DNA of 6,889 nt from an uncultured Caulobacterales bacterium. GTDB lineage: Bacteria > Pseudomonadota > Alphaproteobacteria > Caulobacterales > Caulobacteraceae. The stretch spans positions 1 to 6,889 of the forward strand of contig CAIUZX010000175.1 of NCBI GenBank assembly GCA_903903715.1, read 5' to 3'. The translations under genes and the position numbers were made by a program. This document shows, piece after piece, positions 1 to 6,032 of the stretch (the stretch's first letter is position 1; every line of letters begins with the position of its first letter). The notes under the pieces are model-generated. The model ran no database searches and was not told where the DNA came from. It saw only the letters and a list, made by a program, of their open reading frames with translations.

Positions 1-735
1 CAACAGGCCCTTCGGCTGGGTGACGCCCGAGCCGTTAATGAAGGCGTTGGTCTCCTGCAGCGCGAAGGCGTCCTCGCACTCGGTGGCCAGCCAGGACTCG
101 ATATCCACGAGGCTGTCATTGATCAGCGACTGGCTCGCCGCAGGCACGGCGTAGAGATCAAAGCAGGGCACGTCGAGATTGGTCAGGGTCGGCGGCGCGG
201 TCTCGAGCCTGGGCGCGGTCTCCGCCGCCCAGCCGGACGCCGCGCCCTGGATCGAGAACACCTTGCGGTAGGTGGGGGCGGAGATCGTCTGAACAGAACA
301 GATGTCGCGCATGGGGCTGGAGTGGCGGATGCGCAAGGTGATGGAATGCTCCACCTCCGGCGGGACGAGCCAGCCGCCCCCCGTGGTGGTCGTGTCCTCG
401 GCGAGCCCCTTGGCCTCGATCCCGTCCGCCCCGCGGCGCAGGTAGCGGTGGAAGGCGAGGCGCTGCTCGCTCGGCTCTTCGGCGCCCTTCATTTCGGTCA
501 GGCGCACGGGGCGGCGGGCCTCGCTCATCGCCCGCTCGGCCTTGGTTTGGGCGGCGACGATGGCGGCCTCCATGCGGGTCAGCGCATCGTCGTGCAGCGG
601 GTCGGCGCGCTTTTGTTCCAGCGCCTTCAGCCGGTCGTTGTTCATCGCCTTGTAGGCTTCGAAGGCGGCCATCATCTCGTGCATGGCGGCTCTGGCCTGC
701 GGCGTTTCGGCGACGTGTTTGGTCTCTTTATCCAT
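1..735 (-). CDS. HK97-fold major capsid protein of a GTA-like head module (C-terminus cut by window edge)
   Basis: Shell-forming subunit of the particle head, expected to assemble into a prohead around the portal. The frame is open from the ATG at 735 to base 1, giving 245 residues; family members run to about 400, so roughly the last 150 are outside. Residues 1-85 are charged and helical (for example ARAAMHEMMAAFEAYKAM), as expected of the HK97 delta/scaffold segment that the prohead protease removes. The capsid core then starts with FHRYLRRGADG (95-105), TTTTGGGWLVPPEVEHSI (115-132) and SSPMRDI (139-145). The visible end, NAFINGSGVTQPKGLL (230-245), is a hallmark of the family. An AGGAG at 741-745 lies 5 bases before the start codon. 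The gene follows the protease by 34 bases and corresponds in position to RcGTA g5. Family is certain; GTA rather than prophage rests on gene order. Confidence 0.95.
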   Translation of the reverse strand, partial: MDKETKHVAETPQARAAMHEMMAAFEAYKAMNNDRLKALEQKRADPLHDDALTRMEAAIVAAQTKAERAMSEARRPVRLTEMKGAEEPSEQRLAFHRYLRRGADGIEAKGLAEDTTTTGGGWLVPPEVEHSITLRIRHSSPMRDICSVQTISAPTYRKVFSIQGAASGWAAETAPRLETAPPTLTNLDVPCFDLYAVPAASQSLINDSLVDIESWLATECEDAFALQETNAFINGSGVTQPKGLL

Positions 736-739
736 GGGG

Positions 740-745
740 TCTCCT
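740..745 (-). promoter_or_regulatory. Ribosome binding site of the capsid gene
   Basis: AGGAGA on the minus strand, separated by CCCC from the ATG at 735. It is the strongest Shine-Dalgarno in the module, fitting the need for many capsid copies, and it supports this start codon. The rest of the 34-base spacer after the protease stop is C-rich and shows no terminator or promoter. Confidence 0.7.
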
Positions 746-769
746 GTGGGGTGAGGGGGGGAAGCGGCG

Positions 770-1240
770 TCAGGCCGCGGGTCGTAGGGCTTGCGTGACG
801 CCGACGGGGCGGAGCCTCGCGGCGGGCAGCATGGGGAAGGCGACGAGGCTGATCTCGAGGAGATCGATCTCGACAAGGCGGCGTATGGCGTGGGCGGGGT
901 CGTCGACGGCGCGCACTGTGCGAAAGCCGATGGAGAGGCCGTCCAGCACCCCCGCCCGGACGAGGGCCGCCGCATAGGCGCCCGTCGGCCGTGTGGAAAG
1001 GATGCGGCCCATCACGAACAGGCCCTTGTCGTCCTCCGCCACCACGTCCCAGCGACCGATGGCGGCGTCCGCCTCGTGCTGGTGCAGCATGGCGATCTCG
1101 CGAGCTGGTCGCCTTGCGAGGCTTCTCGCAAATGCGCCCATCTCCACCACGTCTCCGGCGAGGTCCCTGACCCCGAACAGGGACGCATAGCCCACGATGC
1201 GAAGGGCGTTCGACGCCTGAGGCGGCGCGGGTCTGCTCAT
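770..1240 (-). CDS. HK97-family prohead protease (peptidase S78-like)
   Basis: Serine protease that acts inside the assembling prohead and trims the N-terminal scaffold segment of the capsid protein. The 156 residues start with the typical beta hairpin IVGYASLFGVRDLAGDVVEMGAF (15-37, G17 to F37). MLHQHEADAAIGRW (51-64) carries the likely catalytic histidine (H53 or H55). LDGLSIGF (99-106) carries the likely nucleophile S103. IDLLEISLVAFPMLPAAR (125-142) has acidic candidates E124 and E129 for the third member. The length matches compact GTA and prophage proteases, and no scaffold domain is fused to it. The ATG overlaps the TGA of the preceding small gene by ATGA, so translation is probably coupled. 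It corresponds to RcGTA g4. Assignment of individual catalytic residues is by motif only. Confidence 0.93.
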   Translation of the reverse strand: MSRPAPPQASNALRIVGYASLFGVRDLAGDVVEMGAFARSLARRPAREIAMLHQHEADAAIGRWDVVAEDDKGLFVMGRILSTRPTGAYAAALVRAGVLDGLSIGFRTVRAVDDPAHAIRRLVEIDLLEISLVAFPMLPAARLRPVGVTQALRPAA

Positions 1241-1512
1241 GACCGCACGCGGGCGGGGGGGTCCCCGCGGTCAAGGGCATGTTCGAGCCGTGTCAGGCTC
1301 TCCCGCGCCGCCTCCATCTCCGCCTCAAGCCTTGCGAGACGCTCAGCGATGGCGCTGGCGTGATCAACCCGCTGTTCGAGGACGGCGATTCTTTCCGCCG
1401 CTGCGCCCGCCCAGAGCAGCCCCGCGCCGGTCTGGGCGGCGAGGGTCAGGACGATGGCCAGCGGGATCTTGCGAAGCATTGTCAAATCCAGAAACGCCGT
1501 CGGCTCAGCCAT
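1237..1512 (-). CDS. Small single-pass membrane/coiled-coil protein between portal and protease (GTA g3.5 position)
   Basis: 91 residues from the ATG at 1512. The frame also has an ATG at 1572, but that start lies well inside the portal gene and adds a low-complexity Pro/Arg/Ala stretch. The 1512 start has GAGGTG four bases upstream and an 8-base overlap with the portal stop, so it is preferred. Residues 15-37 (KIPLAIVLTLAAQTGAGLLW and following) form one hydrophobic helix long enough to span a membrane. Residues 40-81 are a charged heptad-like helix (RIAVLEQRV, ERLARLEAEMEAAR, LTRLEHAL), and a short basic tail follows. No enzymatic motif is seen. RcGTA has a small gene of poorly known role, g3.5, in this same slot; I infer positional equivalence and cannot claim sequence homology. 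A membrane anchor for assembling heads is possible but speculative. It overlaps the protease start by 4 bases. Confidence 0.8.
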   Translation of the reverse strand: MAEPTAFLDLTMLRKIPLAIVLTLAAQTGAGLLWAGAAAERIAVLEQRVDHASAIAERLARLEAEMEAARESLTRLEHALDRGDPPARVRS

Positions 1513-2716
1513 CGGACACCTCGCTGAGCGGGCTGGCGTGGCTGGGCGCCGGGGCGTGGCTGAGGCCTGCAAGGCGGCGCTTTTCCTCGAGGGTGAGGAA
1601 GGTTGCGCCTTCGAGCCGCGCCCACAGGCTCTCCCGCTCGGCGGCGAGGCCGGGGCACTGGTCGAAGTCGGGCCGGATCTTCGTCCCGGGAAAGCGGGGG
1701 CTAAGCCAGGCGGTCAGGGCCCTGGCCGCGCGTTCGGCCAGGGGCGCGACGGTCTGGCGCCAGAAGGCGGCGTTCGCCTCCTTGAAGTTGGCGTAGGTGT
1801 TGTCGCCGGCGATGCCCAGAAGCTGGGGCGGCGCGCCGAACGCCGAAGCGATCTCCCGCGCGGCGGCGGCCTTACCAGCGATATAGTCCATGTCCGCGGG
1901 GGACAGGGCCATGGGCTTCCAGTCCAGCCCCCCCTCCAGCAACAGCGGCCGCCCCGCCCCGTCGGGGCCGGTGTGCACCTCCGACAGTTCCTGCTTCAGC
2001 CGGTTGAACTGGTCCTCGCTCAGCCGGTCCCCCGCCCCTGCGCCGGAATAGACCAGCGCGCCGGAGGGTCTGGCCGCATTGTCCAGCAGGGCCTTGTTCC
2101 AGGCGCTGGCGGCGTTGTGCGCGTCGATGGCGGTGGCGGCGGCCTCCAGCGGCGAGAAGCCGTAGAAGTCGTCGGTGGGGTTGTAGAGCTTCAGATGCAG
2201 CACGGGTAAAAAGCCGTCCGGCTGGCGAGACAGGCGCACGGACCGCCCCCCCGCCTGATAGTCATAAGCGTCGGGCCAGCCCCGCGCCCCTGGCACCACC
2301 CGCATCCGATCGGGGCGAAGGGCGTAGAGCTCCTGCACCTCGGCCGATCCCGCCGCCTCCAGATAGGCGTTGCCGCTGGTCTGCAGGGCGCCGAAGAAGG
2401 CCTCCATCATGTCCGGCCCGGCTTCATCCGGGTTCGGACGATCCAGCAGGCGCTGCAGCGGATGATCCCCCGCCTTTTCGCCGTCCATGAAGACGACCAA
2501 GGGCACGGAGGCGGCGGCCTCGGAGATCATGCGGATCGCCCGATAGGCGACGGAGTTGCGCGCAAAGCCTTCGCGGGCCAAGGCTTGATAGTCCCTGGGC
2601 GTCCAGCGGGCCCGGGCGCCCGTGGTCAGGGCGATGAGCCGCCGGGCCTGCGAGGCCTTGGCTTCGGTTCGCCGGAAGGCCGCAAAGGGCGCAAATGGAG
2701 ACAAGCGTTTGGTCAT
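1505..2716 (-). CDS. HK97-type phage portal protein of the GTA-like module
   Basis: Ring-forming vertex protein through which the terminase pumps DNA and to which head-tail connector proteins attach. It has 403 residues, the usual size for this family (Phage_portal). Recognisable segments in order are FARNSVAYRAIRMISEAAAS and VPLVV (51-75), FFGALQTSGNAYLE (107-120), YGFSPLEAA (185-193), ALLDNAARPSGALVY (209-223) and the highly conserved FGAPPQLLGI...DNTYANFKEANAAFWR (293-320) followed by QTVAPLAERA. The same frame stays open upstream to 3307, but that part lies opposite the terminase reading frame and encodes low-complexity sequence. The ATG at 2716, with AAGGA just upstream, is the real start. 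The gene follows the large terminase stop by 44 bases and matches RcGTA g3. Confidence 0.95.
   Translation of the reverse strand: MTKRLSPFAPFAAFRRTEAKASQARRLIALTTGARARWTPRDYQALAREGFARNSVAYRAIRMISEAAASVPLVVFMDGEKAGDHPLQRLLDRPNPDEAGPDMMEAFFGALQTSGNAYLEAAGSAEVQELYALRPDRMRVVPGARGWPDAYDYQAGGRSVRLSRQPDGFLPVLHLKLYNPTDDFYGFSPLEAAATAIDAHNAASAWNKALLDNAARPSGALVYSGAGAGDRLSEDQFNRLKQELSEVHTGPDGAGRPLLLEGGLDWKPMALSPADMDYIAGKAAAAREIASAFGAPPQLLGIAGDNTYANFKEANAAFWRQTVAPLAERAARALTAWLSPRFPGTKIRPDFDQCPGLAAERESLWARLEGATFLTLEEKRRLAGLSHAPAPSHASPLSEVSDG
1517..1522 (-). promoter_or_regulatory. Ribosome binding site that decides the start of the small g3.5-position gene
   Basis: GAGGTG on the minus strand, four bases before the ATG at 1512 and lying within the last codons of the portal gene. 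No comparable purine run precedes the alternative ATGs at 1572 or 1479, so the 91-residue form is favoured. Confidence 0.55.
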
Positions 2717-2760
2717 CGGTCCTTGGGTTCGAAGGGTTGAAACCTGAAGTCTTGGCGGCG

Positions 2761-4098
2761 TCACAGTCGGGCGACGCGGGGGCCCGCGCCGTAGTCGAGC
2801 AGGAGTTCGGTCAGGGCCCAGACCAGGGCGTCGGCCCGGTCGGGGCTGTCGCCGCCCTCGTCTTCCGTCGCGCCGAGCGCCAGAAGCTCCTCCTCCAGAG
2901 CGAACAGGCCCCTGGCGTGGCTGACGCGGCCCTGCTCGTAGAGCGCGGCGACCGGCTCTGCGCGCATCCGCTTGGCGAGGCGCGCATGGACGAGCTTCAC
3001 CGGGACCGGGCAGCCGGCCATGGCGATCAGGGTGCGGACCATTTCCCCGCCCTGATTGGCCTCCGCGACGACCAGATCGGCGCGAAAGGTCCTGGCCGTC
3101 TCCGCCGCGCGGGTCGCCCAGCCCATGGGGGACAGGCGGGGCGCCGTGCGGTCGGCGATCACGTGGGCCTGGTCGCCGAAGCGTCCGGCCACGATCAGCC
3201 CGCAGGCGTTTCCGTTCCCGCTGGCGGTGGGGTCGACCGCCAGCACGACCCGGTCGTAGCGCTCCGGCCCGGCCTTGCGCAGACGGGGGAAGTCCTCCGC
3301 CCGCCACAGGGACGCGCCGTCGATATCCACCACCTGACCCTCCAGTTCCTGCACCGCGAGGCGGGTGCCGCCGTAGAGCCTGTTCAGCCCGTCGAGAAAG
3401 GCCGGCGACAGGTTGGCGGCGTTCGTGTCCGTCCCCGCCCGGGTCAGCACCGTGTCCGCCTCCGCCATCAGCCGTCGCAGGGCTCTGATGGGCTTGGGCG
3501 TGGTGGTGACCACAAGGCGGGGACGGCGGCCCAGCCGAAGCCCGAGGCGCAGCTGCGCCAGGACGGCCTCGGCGCCACGCCAGGCGCAGAACTCGTCCGC
3601 CCAGGCGTGGTGGAACTGCGGCCCCCGAAGACTGTCCGGGTCCTCCGCCGAGAAGGCGTAGGCGAGGGCGCCGCTGTCGAATCTCAGGCGCCTGCGGGAC
3701 ACTTCGTAAGACGCCGGATTACCGGCGGCTTCGGCGACGGCGCGAAGGCCCGAGGGTCCCTCGATCATCACCTCCCGCACATCGTGCAGGGTGGGGGCCA
3801 CCAGGGCGAGGCGGGCGCCCGAAACCGCGCGGCTGGCGAGCCATTCCGCGCCGGCTCTCGTCTTGCCCGCCCCACGGCCGCCGAGGAACAACCAGGTTCC
3901 CCAGTCATCGTCAGTGGGCGGCAGCTGCGCCGGATGGGCGTTCAGCATCCAGTTCGAGAGGAGGCGCCTCAGGGTCTCCTCGTCCAGGTCGCTCAGCTTC
4001 TCCCTTCTGTTCGAGTCGGCGAGCAAATCGGTCCAGTCGGGCGAAAGCTTCGTCGCGAAGGGCTTCCAGCTCGGTGGGATCGAGGGGGCGTCGGTCAT
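2761..4098 (-). CDS. terL: Terminase large subunit (packaging ATPase-nuclease) of the GTA-like module
   Basis: Motor that cuts DNA and drives it through the portal. In 445 residues the ATPase motifs are Walker A GGRGAGKT (73-80, K79/T80), Walker B HHAWADEF (163-170, D168/E169) and a coupling motif TTTPKP (198-203). The RNase H-like nuclease follows: VLAVDP (285-290, D289), VVAEANQGG (343-351, E346) and SPDRADALVWALTEL (418-432, D420/D423). All acidic positions expected for an active enzyme are present. The approach to Walker A, LLSNWMLNAHPAQLPPTDDDW, is typical of alphaproteobacterial GTA and prophage terminases. ATG 4098 is chosen because third-position GC stays high back to it and no better start lies closer; a shorter form from Met51 (ATG at 3948) cannot be excluded. 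The 5' end overlaps the preceding gene by 188 bases in another frame. It corresponds to RcGTA g2. Confidence 0.95.
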   Translation of the reverse strand: MTDAPSIPPSWKPFATKLSPDWTDLLADSNRREKLSDLDEETLRRLLSNWMLNAHPAQLPPTDDDWGTWLFLGGRGAGKTRAGAEWLASRAVSGARLALVAPTLHDVREVMIEGPSGLRAVAEAAGNPASYEVSRRRLRFDSGALAYAFSAEDPDSLRGPQFHHAWADEFCAWRGAEAVLAQLRLGLRLGRRPRLVVTTTPKPIRALRRLMAEADTVLTRAGTDTNAANLSPAFLDGLNRLYGGTRLAVQELEGQVVDIDGASLWRAEDFPRLRKAGPERYDRVVLAVDPTASGNGNACGLIVAGRFGDQAHVIADRTAPRLSPMGWATRAAETARTFRADLVVAEANQGGEMVRTLIAMAGCPVPVKLVHARLAKRMRAEPVAALYEQGRVSHARGLFALEEELLALGATEDEGGDSPDRADALVWALTELLLDYGAGPRVARL

Positions 4099-4483
4099 TC
4101 ATGAGCATCTCGGATTCGGGTTGAGGGGCTTTGGTTTTCACCGTCCTGGTCCTGGCGCGCAGGACCAGGGCGGGTGGCGGCCGTGGAGGGGTTTTTGGGG
4201 CCGGCGCGTCGCCGGGCGGTGGAGGGGACGGGGTCTCTGAAGGCGTGTCGTCGATGGGCGCCTGGTGAAAATCTGTCGGGAGCGGCGCAGGCGAGAGGCG
4301 GGCGATGTTCAGGGCGGCGCGGGCGAGGGACGTGATCGCATCCGCCCGACGCCGCTCTTTCAGTCCGTCCTCTTCCGGGGCCCAGTTTTCGGCCGCGTTG
4401 AGGGTCTCTTCGAAGAGCGCCGACAGCCGCCGCTGCACCAGCGCCGTGAGGTCGTTTTGGGGGGCGGCCGTCGTCTTCGTCAT
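3911..4483 (-). CDS. Candidate terminase small subunit, first gene of the GTA-like module
   Basis: 190 residues directly before the large terminase, the slot of RcGTA g1 (small terminase). The role is inferred from position plus a helical N-terminal part (QRRLSALFEETLNAAENW, RRRADAITSLARAALNIARL, residues 17-63) that resembles small-terminase helices; no textbook DNA-binding motif is clear. A Pro/Ala-rich linker (about 65-112) follows, then a helix TELEALRDEAFARLDRFARR (137-156) and a low-complexity tail. Codon use is good up to about 4100. Within the last 62 codons, which overlap the large terminase, third-position GC drops to about half, so this tail is under weaker or dual constraint. ATG 4483 is the first possible ATG after an in-frame TGA, and only a weak CTGGGT precedes it. 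Alternative: an unrelated regulatory protein, or a shorter ancestral protein whose stop was lost. Confidence 0.65.
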   Translation of the reverse strand: MTKTTAAPQNDLTALVQRRLSALFEETLNAAENWAPEEDGLKERRRADAITSLARAALNIARLSPAPLPTDFHQAPIDDTPSETPSPPPPGDAPAPKTPPRPPPALVLRARTRTVKTKAPQPESEMLMNDRRPLDPTELEALRDEAFARLDRFARRLEQKGEAERPGRGDPEAPPLELDAERPSGAAAAH

Positions 4484-4500
4484 ACCCAGATTGTGCGGCC
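4484..4500 (-). promoter_or_regulatory. Weak -10-like element just before the first GTA gene
   Basis: On the minus strand CACAAT (4490-4495) matches the sigma-70 -10 consensus at four of six bases and sits six bases before the ATG at 4483, with no good -35 hexamer 16-18 bases upstream and no clear Shine-Dalgarno. If used, it would give a leaderless or nearly leaderless message and need an activator. GTA promoters in Caulobacter are known to depend on the activator GafY; that link here is inference. The real start site could equally be further upstream in the AT-rich patch at 4527-4566. Confidence 0.2.
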
Positions 4501-4537
4501 ATCCGGACGAGGGCGGACAGATTCACGCAAAAAATTC

Positions 4538-4557
4538 ATAAGCCCATGAAAGCTCAT
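4538..4557 (-). repeat. Two tandem 10-base direct repeats upstream of the GTA-like module
   Basis: Read on the minus strand, ATGAGCTTTC (4557-4548) is followed immediately by ATGGGCTTAT (4547-4538), identical at seven of ten positions and spaced one helical turn apart. They lie in an AT-rich stretch (4527-4566) that stands out from the high-GC surroundings, 55-75 bases before the first GTA gene. The geometry suits a protein bound twice on one face of the helix. Short repeats can arise by chance, so this is tentative. Confidence 0.3.
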
Positions 4558-4566
4558 ATTAATTTT

Positions 4567-4615
4567 CGTCAGGCATGAGGGATGTCGCAATCGTGACATC
4601 GGCATGCGCCTGACG
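4567..4615. promoter_or_regulatory. 49-base hyphenated inverted repeat between divergent genes, candidate operator
   Basis: Two nested dyads share one centre near 4591. The outer arms are CGTCAGGC (4567-4574) and GCCTGACG (4608-4615); the inner arms are GATGTC (4581-4586) and GACATC (4595-4600) around an 8-base core that is itself partly symmetric (C.AT.G). All 14 arm bases pair; the spacers between inner and outer arms are 6 and 7 bases. A further CGTCAGG occurs at 4681-4687. No T-run follows on either strand, so it is not an intrinsic terminator. The site is about 85-130 bases from the GTA start and 100-147 from the plus-strand gene, suitable for a dimeric regulator acting on either. The regulator is not identifiable from sequence. 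Confidence 0.5.
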
Positions 4616-4701
4616 TCGCTGGGCCGAAACCCTTCGCCCCGCCGAAATCACAATTGCGCCCTCTTGCCGCCCCTTCAGGGCGTCAGGATCCACCGAACAG
4701 A

Positions 4702-4707
4702 AGGGAG
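4702..4707 (+). promoter_or_regulatory. Ribosome binding site deciding the start of the 67-residue ORF
   Basis: AGGGAG six bases upstream of ATG 4714. It selects this start over the upstream in-frame TTG at 4654, which has no purine-rich element before it. Confidence 0.6.
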
Positions 4708-4713
4708 ACGGAC

Positions 4714-4917
4714 ATGAGCGCACCTGAAATCCACGGCCAATTCCGGTTCCGCTTCACGCGGGCCGAATGGGCGAACCTGACGAAGGATCCGAGCTTTCTG
4801 GCCGATCCGGACAACGCCGATCTGCCGCGGCCCCGCCTGATGGGGCTCAAGGTCGAGATCGTCGATGATCACCGCGCCGCGCTTCAGCGCAGCCTGAGCC
4901 AGCCGCTCACCGCATAG
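4714..4917 (+). CDS. Small hypothetical protein, 67 residues
   Basis: Unrecognised. It starts at ATG 4714, with AGGGAG (4702-4707) six bases upstream; the frame extends to a TTG at 4654, but that lacks a ribosome binding site. The protein is soluble, with no signal peptide or membrane segment. A basic/aromatic first third (IHGQFRFRFTRAEWANLTKD, residues 6-25) leads to an acidic middle (FLADPDNADLPRPRLMG) and a last segment LKVEIVDDHRAALQRSL that could be a strand followed by a helix. It is divergent from the GTA module across a 230-base control region and converges on the DUF445 gene, overlapping its 3' end by 34 bases. Good third-position GC and a proper ribosome binding site support it being real. 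Whether it has anything to do with the GTA is unknown. Confidence 0.7.
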   Translation: MSAPEIHGQFRFRFTRAEWANLTKDPSFLADPDNADLPRPRLMGLKVEIVDDHRAALQRSLSQPLTA

Positions 4918-6026
4918 ATCACGACGCCGACGAGCCCTCCGGCGAGGGCCCCGTTGATGCGGATGTACTGCAGGTCGCGGCCGGTCTGCAGCTCGAGCTC
5001 GCGCACCAGCGTCGTCTCGTCCCAGCCCGCCAGTCGCTCCGCCACCAGCTCGGCGACCCGCGGACGGGCGGCGAGGATACGCGTCTTCAGGGCCTCGCGA
5101 ATGGTCGCGTTGACGGAGCGGGCCTGATCGTCAGTCAGAGTCACCTCCCGCAGCCGCTCGGCCAGAAGTCTTGCCACGGCGCCGACCGTTTCGTCGGTGA
5201 GGAGATCGGCCTTCCAGCGTTCACCCTCCTCGCTCAGGTCCTCGTCCGCCTCCAGCCGGGCGGCGAAGCCCGAGATCGCCGTATCGAGCTCCAACCGCCA
5301 GGGGTGGTCGGGCTCGGCGGCGGCGGCGAGGAGGTCTCCCGCCGCGCCCAGGATGCGGTCGGCCAGCATCCGGTCCACAAATTTTGGCGTCCAGCCGCCG
5401 CCTCTGGCGACCATGGCCTCGCGCAGCTGGTCCTTGTGGTCGGCGATCAGGTGGCTCAGCGCCTCGACCGCCAGGCCCGAAAGGCGCGCCCCGCGCTCCG
5501 GCGTCCACAGTCGGGCGAGCGCCGCCCCCGCGGCCGGAGCTGCGGGCACAGCGGCGATCGCGGAGCGAACCCACCGGCTCGCCTCGGCCTGCAGGGCGTC
5601 CTCCGGGACCGCGCGCCAGACCTCGGGCAGCAGGGCGGCGGCGTCGAAGCGCTCCAGCGCCTGGTCGACCACCTCCGGTGTCAGAAGCTGCACGCCGATG
5701 AAGTCCCCCAGCGCTGCGCCAATGCGGCGGCGGTTCTTGGGGATGAGCGCAGTGTGCGGAATGGGTAGGCCTAGGGGCCGTCGAAACAGGGCCGTCACTG
5801 CGAACCAGTCGGCCAGGCCCCCTGCGAGCCCCGCCTCCGCAAAGGCCTCCAGCCACCCCAGCGCCGGGATGGACCGGCGGCCGAGGGCGGCGAGCAGATA
5901 AAGCGCCGCCATCCCCGCGAGGGTCGCATTGGCGAATGTCCTCATCCGCGCCAGGGCTGCGGCCCGCTGGGCGCGCGCCGTCTCCGGGTCAGGCGCGAGT
6001 GCAGGCGGCGGGAGGGCGTCGGTCAT
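4884..6026 (-). CDS. DUF445 family inner-membrane protein
   Basis: 380 residues that match the DUF445 family (E. coli YjiN-like), a widespread group of membrane-anchored proteins without an agreed biochemical function. A hydrophobic segment lies at about 30-49 (TFANATLAGMAALYLLAAL). The family signature covers 63-103, AEAGLAGGLADWFAVTALF then RRPLGLPIPHTALIPKNRR and RIG. A long helical, charged middle (about 115-345) is probably soluble. The C-terminal signature GRDLQYIRINGALAGG, followed by LVGVVIYAVSGWL (349-377), is the second membrane anchor. The protein is full length for the family, with no break seen. ATG 6026 has only a GAGGG lying too close to it; Met28 (ATG 5945) is a less likely alternative. 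The 3' end overlaps the converging small gene. It is presumably a chromosomal background gene rather than part of the GTA. Confidence 0.93.
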   Translation of the reverse strand: MTDALPPPALAPDPETARAQRAAALARMRTFANATLAGMAALYLLAALGRRSIPALGWLEAFAEAGLAGGLADWFAVTALFRRPLGLPIPHTALIPKNRRRIGAALGDFIGVQLLTPEVVDQALERFDAAALLPEVWRAVPEDALQAEASRWVRSAIAAVPAAPAAGAALARLWTPERGARLSGLAVEALSHLIADHKDQLREAMVARGGGWTPKFVDRMLADRILGAAGDLLAAAAEPDHPWRLELDTAISGFAARLEADEDLSEEGERWKADLLTDETVGAVARLLAERLREVTLTDDQARSVNATIREALKTRILAARPRVAELVAERLAGWDETTLVRELELQTGRDLQYIRINGALAGGLVGVVIYAVSGWLRLR

Positions 6027-6032
6027 GCCCTC

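Noticed and set aside
672..1280. 202-residue minus ORF covering the protease and capsid start
   Set aside because: Out-of-frame shadow of the prohead protease, with low-complexity composition.
2717..3307. Upstream extension of the portal frame giving a 600-residue ORF
   Set aside because: It overlaps the terminase coding frame, encodes Arg/Gly/Pro-rich low-complexity sequence, and the portal homology with a ribosome binding site begins at 2716.
2695..4104. 469-residue open frame on the plus strand
   Set aside because: It is antisense to the large terminase, whose motifs are unambiguous. Long antisense frames are common in GC-rich DNA, and the protein has no recognisable domain.
4095..4526. 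143-residue minus frame ending in an ATGA overlap with the large terminase
   Set aside because: Attractive coupling, but the protein is Arg/Pro/Gly-rich and looks like a shifted reading of the small terminase candidate, whose own frame has better codon use and helical content.
4548..4573. CtrA-type site (TTAA-N7-TTAA) before the GTA genes
   Set aside because: Only one TTAA half (4559-4562) is present; neither position 11 bases away carries a second half.
4567..4615. Reading the 49-base inverted repeat as an intrinsic terminator
   Set aside because: Arms are interrupted by unpaired spacers and no T-tract follows directly on either strand.
5221..5856. 211-residue minus ORF within the DUF445 gene
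   Set aside because: Frame-shifted shadow rich in Arg, Gly and Pro. The DUF445 frame carries the conserved family signatures.
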